From: Methylobacterium sp. J-030
Lineage (GTDB): Bacteria > Pseudomonadota > Alphaproteobacteria > Rhizobiales > Beijerinckiaceae
NCBI RefSeq assembly: GCF_022829545.1
Contig: NZ_JAKSYM010000030.1
Coordinates: 1 to 42,498 of the forward strand
DNA: 42,498 nt
Direction: 5' to 3'
Positions within the stretch are counted from its first letter, which is position 1. Every line of letters starts with the position of its first letter. The notes beneath the pieces are model-generated. The model ran no database searches, was not told where the DNA came from, and saw only the letters and a list, made by a program, of their open reading frames with translations. Positions 1 through 7,492 of the stretch are shown here, one piece after another. Position numbers and translations under genes: made by a program.

Positions 1-273
1 ACCCTATCGGCACGCGCAGCCTCACCTCAGCGCATCCCCCTCATCAAGGCGGCCCTCGGGCTGCCTTCGTCGTTTCTGGAGCCCGATCATGCCCGCCAAC
101 CCTCCGCACCGAGCCGCAACCGTGCCGCCACCAGCCGAAATCAAGATTGTCCTCAAGCCCCCGGCGGTGCGTAGGCCCACAGGAGCAATGGACGCCACGT
201 CAATAGCCATGGCAGGCGAGAGCAAGGCCGCGGCAGCGGCACCGTCCCCCGTGGGCAGCCAGAGTGGCGGCGG
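1..273. repeat. Left arm of a large imperfect inverted repeat
   Basis: This arm reappears in reverse complement at about 391-660 with only scattered mismatches (roughly one in 25 by eye). It carries a GC-rich hairpin at 46-67 that has lost one base pair compared with its partner at 596-617. The arm contains the 5' part of a plus-strand reading frame starting at 89. It begins at the window edge, so the true outer boundary cannot be seen. Confidence 0.9.
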
Positions 274-396
274 GATGGCCGTATGGGCCGGCGCGGGTTC
301 GGGCGGGGGCGCCAAGCCGCCGTTCGACTGGGCCGACATCGGCCCCGGCAGCCTCGTGCTAGCCCAGGGCGATGACGAGGACGCCTACTATGCCGC
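89..396 (+). pseudogene. 5' fragment of an unrecognised protein, cut by the inverted duplication
   Basis: The frame from 89 gives a low-complexity Ala/Pro-rich leader followed from about 315 by protein-like sequence (PPFDWADIGPGSLVLA, then an acidic stretch). That stretch resembles small conserved alphaproteobacterial proteins of unknown function; this is a recollection of the pattern, not a verified match. The protein-like part runs straight into the right arm of the inverted repeat at about 390, after which the frame reads antisense of its own beginning. The 3' half of the gene is therefore missing. The same leader is encoded again on the minus strand in the right arm (about 393-575). I would treat both copies as non-functional. 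Confidence 0.4.
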
Positions 397-660
397 CACT
401 CTGGCTGCCCACGGGGGACGGTGCCGCTGCCGCGGCCTTGCTGTCGCCTGCCATGGCTATTGACGTGGCGCCCATGGCTCCTGTGGGCCTACGTACCGCC
501 GGGGGCTTGAGGCCAATCTTGATTGCGGCTGGTGGCGGCACGGTTGCGGCCCGGTGCGGAGGGTTGGCGGGCATGATCGGGCTCCAGAAACGACGAAGGC
601 GGCCCGAGGGCCGCCTTGATGAGGGGGATGCGCTGAGGTGAGGCTGCGCGTGCCGATAGG
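391..660. repeat. Right arm of the large inverted repeat
   Basis: This is the reverse complement of 1-273, separated from it by about 117 bp of unique sequence. The join at about 388-398 falls in a GCCGCCAC stretch that resembles the matching end of the left arm, which suggests a microhomology-driven inverted duplication. The hairpin at 596-617 is a perfect palindrome in this copy. The arrangement could extrude as a cruciform. Confidence 0.9.
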
Positions 661-1003
661 GTGGGGGTGGTTTGGGGCGAGGGGGCATCGTGACCCGCCT
701 GTTGCGGCGTCGCGGGGTTTGGGCGACGTCGAGCACCATATCGGATAATAATCCTAATGTCAATGCGTTGACGATCGTGCCTGTTGGAGACTGTCTACTG
801 GGCGGTCGAGCAGCCGAGCGGGGCAAGCTATGGATTCAGCTGAAAAGCAGACCTTCGGCTTTGCGCCCATCGCGGCCATTCAGCCCACTTGGGAAAGTCC
901 CGTAAGCGGACATTGCCGCCCTCCGTCCAGCCATTCGCATAAGGACACGCTACGGAACAAAGCTCGCTGCGGCGTTCCGCAGCTTGGGCGGCCAAGACCG
1001 CGA
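661..1003. other. Intergenic stretch with a degenerate interspersed repeat
   Basis: No convincing gene is visible. Bases 848-915 resemble a second copy at about 25418-25485: both carry TTCGGCTTTGCGCCCATC, a CGG-CATTCA segment, and then an AGCGGAC(A/G)TT motif after a more variable spacer. This looks like a short non-coding repeat family rather than a gene. The rest of the interval shows no clear motif. Confidence 0.5.
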
Positions 1004-1447
1004 TCACTCCAATCCGAGGTGCCGATGGCACGCGGCGCAGACGCCATCAAGCTGGTCGGACACCTCGGAGATGGATTTGAGATCCTGCGCTTCCGCCGCG
1101 ACATAAGCTTTCTTGGCTATATTGGCGAGGCGCTTGGCATAGTCGTTCCATTGTGCATCGCGTTGCCGCTGCGGGATCATCAGGGCGTTTGTCGCCTCCA
1201 CCAGCGTAGCCGACGCACTCACCAGATTTTCCCAATCCTCATCCGTTTTCGGCCCGAGGTCACGTTCCCCCTTGACGTCGATGACGACCGCGTTGACCTC
1301 CCAGATTTTGGTCGCTGCGGGCGTCAGTACGTGCTCCATGAAGGTCTTCATGTCGACCTGTTCGACGAAGGGTGGTAGCGCATCCTGCGCCTTCACCGCG
1401 GACCCAAGTAGAATTGCTAGGATGCCGAGCGGAGCTGCGCGTTTCAC
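1004..1447 (-). CDS. Secreted c-type cytochrome with C-terminal CAACH (cytochrome c'-like)
   Basis: The product is a 147-residue periplasmic monohaem cytochrome. Residues 1-20 form a signal peptide (MKRAAPLGILAILLGSAVKA). The remainder is predicted helical and ends with the haem-binding CAACH at residues 137-141. A haem motif close to the C-terminus is the arrangement of class II (c'-type) cytochromes. I start it at the GTG whose first bases overlap the upstream stop (GTGA). A longer frame exists upstream but would run through the neighbouring gene and hide the signal peptide. It is the last gene of a five-gene minus-strand operon with two small membrane proteins, which suggests that it exchanges electrons with them. 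The electron partner and the physiological role are unknown. Confidence 0.75.
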   Translation of the reverse strand: MKRAAPLGILAILLGSAVKAQDALPPFVEQVDMKTFMEHVLTPAATKIWEVNAVVIDVKGERDLGPKTDEDWENLVSASATLVEATNALMIPQRQRDAQWNDYAKRLANIAKKAYVAAEAQDLKSISEVSDQLDGVCAACHRHLGLE

Positions 1448-1944
1448 GTCGGATCCATTGTGAAGCCGATCATGCGCCCGCAGATTACGACCGCAACCCA
1501 CAGAGCAATTGATAAAGCACCGGCGATACGCCCTGCGCTGGGGGGTCGGGCATCTGCAACCCACTTGGTGAGATCACGGCCGCCGAGGAAATGGAAGACC
1601 AGCATGTTCGCCCCAGCCAGGGCTATGAGAACCAACTTCGTGTCGAAGTAGCCGTTGGCGAGATATCGGCTGGCATTAGAGATGAAGAGGAGGAAGCCCG
1701 TCGTCGCGGCGATCACGAAAGCGATCCACGTCAAAGGAAGGACGGATCGTGCGAGGTTGATGACGGGCCGATCACGCGACGCCATATTCAGCAGCCGGAG
1801 ATCGAGGATGAAGATCGAGCCGATCGTCGCGCAGATCGCGATGACGTGAACCGACTCGATCGAGGGAAAAAGCCAGTCGCCTTCGCGAATAGCTTCGGCG
1901 ATGCTGCTGTTTTCCAGCAGCGCGATGAGGTCTCTGAAGGTCAT
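1444..1944 (-). CDS. Small four-helix membrane protein (DUF6644-like)
   Basis: This 166-residue integral membrane protein has about four hydrophobic helices (roughly residues 30-50, 67-88, 103-120 and 138-158). His33, in the SVHVIAI stretch of the first helix, and His118 at the end of the third lie in positions that could ligand a haem, but this is inference. I chose the ATG at 1944 because it overlaps the upstream stop as TGATG and begins an MTFRDLI sequence typical of a cytoplasmic N-terminus. The frame extends further upstream but into the neighbour. It resembles the preceding gene product in architecture, so the two may be paralogues forming a heterodimer. It overlaps the downstream cytochrome gene by 4 bp, implying translational coupling. 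Confidence 0.7.
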   Translation of the reverse strand: MTFRDLIALLENSSIAEAIREGDWLFPSIESVHVIAICATIGSIFILDLRLLNMASRDRPVINLARSVLPLTWIAFVIAATTGFLLFISNASRYLANGYFDTKLVLIALAGANMLVFHFLGGRDLTKWVADARPPSAGRIAGALSIALWVAVVICGRMIGFTMDPT

Positions 1945-2444
1945 CAGGCGGTCGGTGTGTAGGCAATCCACCGTCCGGCAACCAGAATGGTACACCAGAG
2001 CGTCAGAAAGGCGATCGAAACCATGATGGTGGCCGTGCGCCCCTCGCGGCGCCGCATGCCGTCGGGCAAGTGCATGACCCGCGCCTGTAAGACGCCCGTC
2101 AGTATGATAGCGAACAGAAGCAAAGCCATCTTGAGGCCGAACGTGGCGTTCAACAGCGATCGCCGCGGTTCGCCGACCACCAGCAAGCTTCCGGTCAGAA
2201 CCAGGATCGGCAAGACCTTCCAGATCGAGGTCAGAAACCGTCGGGCGACTCGGCTCTCCTCAACATCGCGTTCAACCCACCCGAACACGCGCCCGGCCGT
2301 CACTGTAGCCGCGGTAAACACAATGGCGACGCAGAGGATGTGGACGATCTGCAAGCCCGGGATCACGTAGGGCGTCGTCTGGATGAAGCCGCTGAGCCAC
2401 GTGTGGGACAATCTCCCCGTCAGTTCGTAGAGCGCGTATTCCAT
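1944..2444 (-). CDS. Small four-helix membrane protein (DUF6644-like), paralogue
   Basis: This 166-residue membrane protein has the same layout as its downstream neighbour. It has a short N-terminal amphipathic segment, a first helix with a Q-I-V-H motif (His35) matching S-V-H (His33) of the neighbour, and three further helices. An RxxR-rich cytoplasmic loop lies between helices 1 and 2, and His125 ends helix 3. The start ATG at 2444 lies 5 bp after the stop of the DUF6152-like gene. I know of no characterised function for this family. Its position between a secreted protein and a cytochrome suggests a membrane redox role. Confidence 0.7.
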   Translation of the reverse strand: MEYALYELTGRLSHTWLSGFIQTTPYVIPGLQIVHILCVAIVFTAATVTAGRVFGWVERDVEESRVARRFLTSIWKVLPILVLTGSLLVVGEPRRSLLNATFGLKMALLLFAIILTGVLQARVMHLPDGMRRREGRTATIMVSIAFLTLWCTILVAGRWIAYTPTA

Positions 2445-2449
2445 GGCGC

Positions 2450-2848
2450 TTACTCGACCGGCATGAAGCTGTAGCTAAGCTCAGTCCCGTTATCGAGCTT
2501 GACCTTCCTCAGGATCCCTCCCGGCTTGCCGTCGCGCAGCGGGGCGAACGTGAAGATTGCGTGATCGCCCGGCTGGATGGATCGCTTGGTCCAGCCGGAT
2601 CGGGTCAGCACGCCGGGGCTCGAGGCCTCGAAAGCCCATGTACCCGACCGCGGGCCGTCCTTCGCGTCGGTATCGATGATGAAGGATATGTGCGGATTGG
2701 CCCAGTTCACTTGCTTCAGCGTGCCGGCCAGGTCCTCCATATGATCGAGGTCATATCCGGCCGTCGAGTGATGGGCGAAGGCCAAGCTGCCAGCGACGAC
2801 GGAGACAGCGATGCCGAGACCGAGTGAGGAACGCCAATTGTGGATCAC
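2450..2848 (-). CDS. Secreted DUF6152-like protein
   Basis: The product has 132 residues and a signal peptide ending at about residue 25 (VAGSLAFA). Next come a conserved HHSTAGYD start of the mature chain and the motif GTLKQVNWANPHISF, the combination I associate with the DUF6152 family. The mature protein begins with two histidines, which could bind a metal if cleavage exposes them; that is inference. The gene starts 3 bp after the upstream stop and ends 5 bp before the next start, so it is part of the operon. Length and composition fit a small beta-rich periplasmic domain. Confidence 0.7.
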   Translation of the reverse strand: MIHNWRSSLGLGIAVSVVAGSLAFAHHSTAGYDLDHMEDLAGTLKQVNWANPHISFIIDTDAKDGPRSGTWAFEASSPGVLTRSGWTKRSIQPGDHAIFTFAPLRDGKPGGILRKVKLDNGTELSYSFMPVE

Positions 2849-2851
2849 AGG

Positions 2852-3616
2852 TCATTTCTCCGTGTGGACGGTGCCGTACTCACCCTCGGGCGCGGGCACG
2901 AAGATGTCGTTTCCGTAGCTGTCCTTGCCAGGGCGCAACTCTCCCAACGCGCACTCACCTTCTGCGATCTCGAAGTGCTTTTCGGGATAGCGATTGAAGA
3001 CCCGCGTCGTTTTCCACGTGCTGGTCAGGACATGTGGTGCGGTGATTTCCAGATCGTCGTGCAAGGTGTTCGGCGCCGTCAGATGCAGGCGCTCGACGAC
3101 GTGAGTATCTCCGTCATTCGGTATCCCGACAGCCTCGCTGATCGCGAGGAAGGCTTGCGGTAAGATCGCCACCGTATCGACGACGAGCGTATCCCCCTCC
3201 CACCGGCCGATCGACTCGCCGTGCAGCGTGAGGTCGGGATCCTCGGAATGGGAACGCCCGTCCGTGTAGATCCTGCGCATCCGGTTGCCGTCGACCTCGC
3301 CGAGCATCGTGATACGGCCGGGTGTCACCAGCATCTCGAAGGGATTGTGCGTGATGAGCATCCAGCTCGGCATTCCGTGCGGAAGGCAGTGGCTTAGCAG
3401 GAGGAACGGCCGGCCGGCTTTCTGTTCGTCCTTGAGATGCTGAACTTGCTTGCCGGCAGCGTCATTCCAGGGCGGCGTATTTGTTCTCTCTTGCCGCATC
3501 TGATCCGCGACGTCCGGCAACCAGACGCCGGAAAGGTCCGGTTCAGCGAAGGCCGGACCGAAAGCGAGAGCACACACGGCCATGCAGCCGAAGAAAGAGA
3601 GTCGCCAGCGAACCAT
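2852..3616 (-). CDS. Secreted protein of unknown function, first gene of the five-gene operon
   Basis: The product has 254 residues with a signal peptide at 1-24 (VCALAFGPAFA then EPDLSGVW). The mature part contains PDLSGVW near the start, WEGDTLVVDTVAI in the middle and a THVVERLHL stretch. These recur in secreted proteins that sit beside DUF6152/DUF6644 genes in soil proteobacteria (recollection, not checked). No catalytic motif is evident. It is the promoter-proximal gene of the minus-strand operon running to the CAACH cytochrome, so its expression probably defines the operon. Upstream lies about 170 bp without a gene and then transposase debris. Confidence 0.65.
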   Translation of the reverse strand: MVRWRLSFFGCMAVCALAFGPAFAEPDLSGVWLPDVADQMRQERTNTPPWNDAAGKQVQHLKDEQKAGRPFLLLSHCLPHGMPSWMLITHNPFEMLVTPGRITMLGEVDGNRMRRIYTDGRSHSEDPDLTLHGESIGRWEGDTLVVDTVAILPQAFLAISEAVGIPNDGDTHVVERLHLTAPNTLHDDLEITAPHVLTSTWKTTRVFNRYPEKHFEIAEGECALGELRPGKDSYGNDIFVPAPEGEYGTVHTEK

Positions 3617-3792
3617 GAAGTGAGGCTATACGACCAGAGCCCACAAATGCAAGAACATGCGCGACGATGGCTTCAAGCCTAAAGCCTCAGGGATGATCTT
3701 TATCCGGAGTCGTTCTGCCGAGAAACATTATTTCCGCACGCCGCCCTCAGGGCATGACTGGGGCACCGACATGCTTGCTCGGAGGCGGGTTC

Positions 3793-4062
3793 GGATCAGT
3801 GGGCTCAGCGGCCGGCCTGTGCCAGCTCCAAGAAGTTGTGGACCATGCAGTTTATGGCCTACCTGCCCCGTGCCTGATCGAGCCCTCTTATCAGGACTGT
3901 CGGAAGCCTCGGGCCTGCTTGATCTGGCCGAAGACCGATCCGACCACCTGCTTCGTGAGGTGATAGCGGCTGCGGCGGCTAGCCCATTTCACGCGGGCGA
4001 CCATCGCGCTCATCACCCGCGGGTCGCATGCGCGCGCCAACCCGATGAGGTCATGCCGCAAA
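3793..4062 (-). pseudogene. Decayed C-terminal part of a DDE transposase (IS1182/IS5-like)
   Basis: On the minus strand the frame reads RSRYHLTKQVVGSVFGQIKQARGFRQS, the C-terminal signature of a DDE transposase, then meets in-frame stops. Another frame then continues with MVHNFLELAQAGR and a stop, which is the usual transposase tail. The N-terminal two thirds and the catalytic core are absent. Together with the frame breaks this makes it a dead remnant. It separates the cytochrome operon from the catabolic genes, so it may mark an old recombination junction. Confidence 0.75.
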
Positions 4063-4423
4063 GTGCCTTTGGCACCCGTTCCTTTCGGTCAAGCTGCTCG
4101 CTCGGGCCGCATCCACGCGCACCGCCTCTCCCTGCCTCCTTCGACGAGCGAGCGAGTTACGCAGGCCCAAAGGATTCGGTGGCGTACTCGACGTGAGACC
4201 GCCTCTCGATCGCGTGTCGAGCCTCGAACGTGTCGGCCGAGCGGCTACATCCAGCGCTCGCAGTCCGTCTGCGGAAGATCAAGACTGTTTCGCAGTGATC
4301 ACCGCAAAGATTTCCAGCCTGTGGTCATCCGGGTGGCACTGCGAGGATCACCAAGTCCTGGTGCATGCCCCTGCCGTTTATAACGGCCACAGTGAAAAGG
4401 CACCGTCTCCAGATCTATAGCGG
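4063..4423. other. Gene-free stretch beside the transposase remnant
   Basis: About 360 bp without a convincing reading frame. Codon usage of the short frames here looks random and no motif was recognised. It may hold further decayed insertion-sequence DNA. The minus-strand dehydrogenase gene ends at 4424 and its transcript terminator should lie here, but no strong hairpin plus T-run was seen. Confidence 0.4.
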
Positions 4424-5374
4424 TTACTCTGATTTCAGGGCCCGTGTTGACAGATCACGCTCACTTACAGATTCGGCCGCCAAAATCTTGAGGTAGCGGT
4501 CGACCTCTGTGTGATCGGCGGCCGGCCCCAACTGCTCAAGAGCGCGACGGGCGAATGCGACCACGTCCTGGGAGAACGGTGCAGGTCGCTCCAGATCTTT
4601 GGCGAGATCAACCGCGATACCGATATCCTTGGTCATGAGCGCGAGCCCGAAACCCGAATTATAGGCTTCGGTGATGATGAAGGGCTTGAGCTTGTTTTCG
4701 GTGGAATTGTTGCAGCCGGTAGAGACGTTGAAGATATCCGTCATCAATTCTGGGTCGAGTCCGAACGCCGCGCCGATCTGAACCGCCTCGCAGGCGGCGA
4801 TCAAGCCAGCGGCGGACACGTAGTTGTTGAGCGCCTTCATGGCATGAGCAGAGCCCAGGGCGCCGGTTCGGAAGATGGAGCAGCCCATCGCATCGAGCAC
4901 GCCCGTGATGCGCTCGATCGCTGCCGGCTCGCCGCCTGCCATGATGGACAAGGTACCGGCTACGGCTTTCTTCACACCGCCCGAGACCGGCGCATCGACG
5001 ACATCGATCCCAGCCCCCGCCAGTCGCTCCCCGAGCGCTCGGGTCGAGAGTGGCGCTGAGGAACTCATCTCGATCAAGACGGTGTCCCGGGCCATCGCCG
5101 TACCGACCGGATCAGCATCGTCGAGCACCACGCGGCGCACGGTATCGCCATCGGGCAACATGGTGATCACCGCCGCCGCGCCCACTGCCGTTGCCGCGGC
5201 GGAAGTACAGGCCGTGCCGCCGGCGCCGGCAAGGTTATTCAAGGCCTGCTGAGCTGGATCGTAGCCGCGCACGGTGTAGCCAGCCCCGATCAGCCGCACG
5301 GCCATCGGAAGTCCCATCTTGCCCAGGCCGATAAACCCGAGCGTCACGGGTGGCATGATCTTGTTCTCCGCCAT
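4424..5374 (-). CDS. NAD(P)-dependent 3-hydroxyisobutyrate dehydrogenase family protein
   Basis: This 316-residue beta-hydroxyacid dehydrogenase oxidises a 3-hydroxy acid at the beta-hydroxyl with NAD(P). Residues 12-25 give the Rossmann nucleotide site (TLGFIGLGKMGLPM). The substrate loop DAPVSGGVKKAVAGT is at 128-141. Lys180 in the MKALNN motif matches the catalytic lysine of the family, and Lys250 lies in the conserved LMTKDIG. The start at 5374 is preceded by a good ribosome site (GGAGGAGA); the open frame continues upstream only as an antisense-like extension. It is last in the Liv-transporter operon, 29 bp after the hydrolase. The natural substrate is unknown; 3-hydroxyisobutyrate, tartronate semialdehyde or a similar beta-hydroxy acid are all possible. 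Confidence 0.85.
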   Translation of the reverse strand: MAENKIMPPVTLGFIGLGKMGLPMAVRLIGAGYTVRGYDPAQQALNNLAGAGGTACTSAAATAVGAAAVITMLPDGDTVRRVVLDDADPVGTAMARDTVLIEMSSSAPLSTRALGERLAGAGIDVVDAPVSGGVKKAVAGTLSIMAGGEPAAIERITGVLDAMGCSIFRTGALGSAHAMKALNNYVSAAGLIAACEAVQIGAAFGLDPELMTDIFNVSTGCNNSTENKLKPFIITEAYNSGFGLALMTKDIGIAVDLAKDLERPAPFSQDVVAFARRALEQLGPAADHTEVDRYLKILAAESVSERDLSTRALKSE

Positions 5375-5403
5375 CGTTCTCTCCTCCATGGATTTCATAT
5401 CTT

Positions 5404-6660
5404 TCAGCCGGCGGCCCGGATCGCGTCGAGCGCCCGCGCGAAGTAGGGGCGGAACAGGTCGGGATTTTCGGACATCGGGAAATGACCAAGGTCCGGCATC
5501 GCGTGGAAGGTGCTGCCCGGCATGAGGGCGGCGAGCGCCGCGCCATCGTCGGTGGTGGCCGAGTAATCGTAGGTCCCGGTGAGGAGGTGGACCGGAAGCC
5601 GGCCCGCATCGATTCGCGGCGCGACCCGGGCCCCGTCGAACTCGTCGCTGTAGAAGGCGAGGTCGCCGGTATAAACCCCTGGCCCGCCTTGCGCGTAGAT
5701 CCACGCGGCGCGGCGCCGCCACGCTTCCGGGCTGGTCGGGCTCATCAAGCCGCGCACGTAGGCGCTGTTGTGCCCCCCTCCGGAGACGGCCGCATGGGCG
5801 AGATAGGGGTTGCGTCGACCTGATGAGCGCAGCGGCGCTTCCAGAGCGATGATCCCTCGCAGCAGGTCGGGTCGGTCGGCAGCGACCGTCAAGGCGATCG
5901 CCGCGCCCATCGAGCAGCCGACCAGGATCGCCGGCGTCGGCACAACGGTCTCCAGAAACGCCGTGACCCACGATGCGTAGCGTGCGCCGTCGAGACGGTA
6001 CGCGCCTCCGTCCCAATCCAGGGGTGGCAGCGATCGCCCGTGAAAGGGGCAATCGAATGCCAGGAGCGTCCAGTCTCGCGCCAATGCCACGTCCGACAGC
6101 AACGCGCCGTACTGCCGCGAATCGGCCCCGGCCGTGTGCAGGAACACCACCGGCGAACCTGAGCCCGCCGCCTCATAAAATACCTCGCACGGTCCCTCTT
6201 GCGTGATCAGGGACACGTAGCGTCCGATCACTTGGCCCATATCCCGGGTGACGGGCTGAGGCGGCGAACCACCGGCGGTGGCCGGTCCGGCCACCAGCCG
6301 CAGGACCTCGAGCAGCCGCTCCAGCGCCGGGCGCGCCTGGGCCACGCGCAGCGGGTCGCCCGACACGGTCGCGTCGGGATTTGCCAGTTGCAGGGCGGTA
6401 AAAGACTGGTGCAGAGGCGGCGGCACCCGCGCCAGGGCTGCCTCCCAAATCATCGGCGGTGCGGTGAGAGCGACGTCGACAACCCCGCCGGTGGAACCAG
6501 ACCATCGCGTCGGCGCGTCGGGCGCGAAAACGAGATCGACCGCCGCATCGCCGCATGCAAGTCGGACGCGCGCGTCCAGGCCACGCGCCGACGCCTGCAA
6601 CTCGGGATCATCTAGGGCGAACGAGAGGCGCGCTGTCAGCGTCGCGATAAAATCCAGCAT
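5404..6660 (-). CDS. Alpha/beta hydrolase with an SCP2-like N-terminal domain
   Basis: A 418-residue two-part protein. Residues 140-418 form an alpha/beta hydrolase: nucleophile Ser250 in GCSMG (248-252), a probable acid at Asp365, and His393 in DLGHFPM. Oxyanion-side sequence VVFLHTAG lies at 171-178. Residues 1-125 resemble a sterol-carrier/SCP2-like fold (a GxxxxVxLxxx pattern with an A-L-Q-L-A-N-P-D segment), an unusual partner for such a hydrolase. It may cleave an ester, lactone or activated acid supplied by the linked importer. It lies between the ABC ATPase gene (106 bp upstream) and the dehydrogenase (29 bp downstream). The hydrolase call is strong; the N-terminal assignment is moderate. 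Confidence 0.85.
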   Translation of the reverse strand: MLDFIATLTARLSFALDDPELQASARGLDARVRLACGDAAVDLVFAPDAPTRWSGSTGGVVDVALTAPPMIWEAALARVPPPLHQSFTALQLANPDATVSGDPLRVAQARPALERLLEVLRLVAGPATAGGSPPQPVTRDMGQVIGRYVSLITQEGPCEVFYEAAGSGSPVVFLHTAGADSRQYGALLSDVALARDWTLLAFDCPFHGRSLPPLDWDGGAYRLDGARYASWVTAFLETVVPTPAILVGCSMGAAIALTVAADRPDLLRGIIALEAPLRSSGRRNPYLAHAAVSGGGHNSAYVRGLMSPTSPEAWRRRAAWIYAQGGPGVYTGDLAFYSDEFDGARVAPRIDAGRLPVHLLTGTYDYSATTDDGAALAALMPGSTFHAMPDLGHFPMSENPDLFRPYFARALDAIRAAG

Positions 6661-6766
6661 CTCGGTTCCTCAGCCCACTGCCCAGGGGCGGCGAAGCATC
6701 GCACCATCGGCCGGATGGTCGTTCCTCCCGTCGGCAGCCTGGGAAGCCACGTGGGACATCAGGCGC

Positions 6767-7492
6767 TCAGATCCCGAGATAGGCGGTTCGCACCTGCGAG
6801 TTGGTCCGCAACATCTCGGCAGTCCCCTCGATCACGATGCGGCCAGCCTCCAAGACGTAGCCCCGGCTCGCGACATCGAGGGCGAGCACCGTGTTCTGTT
6901 CCACCAGGAGGATAGCGGTTCCGCGGGCATGGATGTCGGACAGGGCCCGGTGCAACTCCTCAACGACGATCGGCGCAAGCCCGTGGCTGGGCTCGTCGAG
7001 GATCAGCAGGCCCGGGGCGAGCATGAGCGCGCGCCCGAGCGCCACCATCTGCTGCTCGCCTCCCGACATCGAGCCGGCGCGCTGCCTGCGCCGCTCGGCG
7101 AGCCGGGGGAAGAGGGCGTAGACGGTCTCGATGCGATCGCCGAGACCTGGTTCCCGCCGCCGGCTGAACGCGCCGAGACACAAATTCTCTTCGACCGTCA
7201 TCTCACCGAACACGTGACGCCCTTCGGGCACGTGGGCTATGCCGAGCGCCGGTACGGCGTGAGCCGGCATGGCCATCAGGTCAGTGCCGCAGAAGCTGAT
7301 GGCCCCCCGCGCCCGGGGCACGAGGCGGGAGATCGCCCGCAGAAGTGTGCTTTTGCCGGCGGTATTGGCTCCGATGACGCAGACGAACTCGCCCGCGCCG
7401 ACGCGCAGGGAGACACCGCGCAAAATGTCCGCCGTGCCGTAGCCAGCATGGAGATCGCGCACGCTCAGGAGGTCGACGGCCTCACTCGGCAT
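6767..7492 (-). CDS. livF: Branched-chain-type ABC transporter ATP-binding protein LivF
   Basis: This is the ATPase subunit of a Liv-type importer (241 residues). Walker A is GANTAGKST at 41-49; the usual Gly after Asn is Thr here, but GxxxxGKST is kept. The signature MSGGEQQM and Walker B LLILDEPSHGLAP are intact, and the Q-loop lies in the usual place. The start is ATG at 7492, overlapping the LivG stop by 11 bp. An upstream ATG at 7537 would extend the overlap and add an atypical leader. LivF pairs with LivG to energise the LivH/LivM channel. The imported substrate is probably a carboxylic acid or amide rather than leucine, given the catabolic neighbours (inference). Confidence 0.92.
   Translation of the reverse strand: MPSEAVDLLSVRDLHAGYGTADILRGVSLRVGAGEFVCVIGANTAGKSTLLRAISRLVPRARGAISFCGTDLMAMPAHAVPALGIAHVPEGRHVFGEMTVEENLCLGAFSRRREPGLGDRIETVYALFPRLAERRRQRAGSMSGGEQQMVALGRALMLAPGLLILDEPSHGLAPIVVEELHRALSDIHARGTAILLVEQNTVLALDVASRGYVLEAGRIVIEGTAEMLRTNSQVRTAYLGI

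Noticed and set aside
596..617. Rho-independent terminator at the GC-rich hairpin
   Set aside because: The stem is strong but no T-run follows on either side; the hairpin is better explained as part of the inverted duplication.
5375..6052. Upstream extension of the dehydrogenase frame on the minus strand
   Set aside because: It overlaps the alpha/beta hydrolase in another frame, is Arg-rich and lacks motifs; the Rossmann start and ribosome site fix the true start at 5374.
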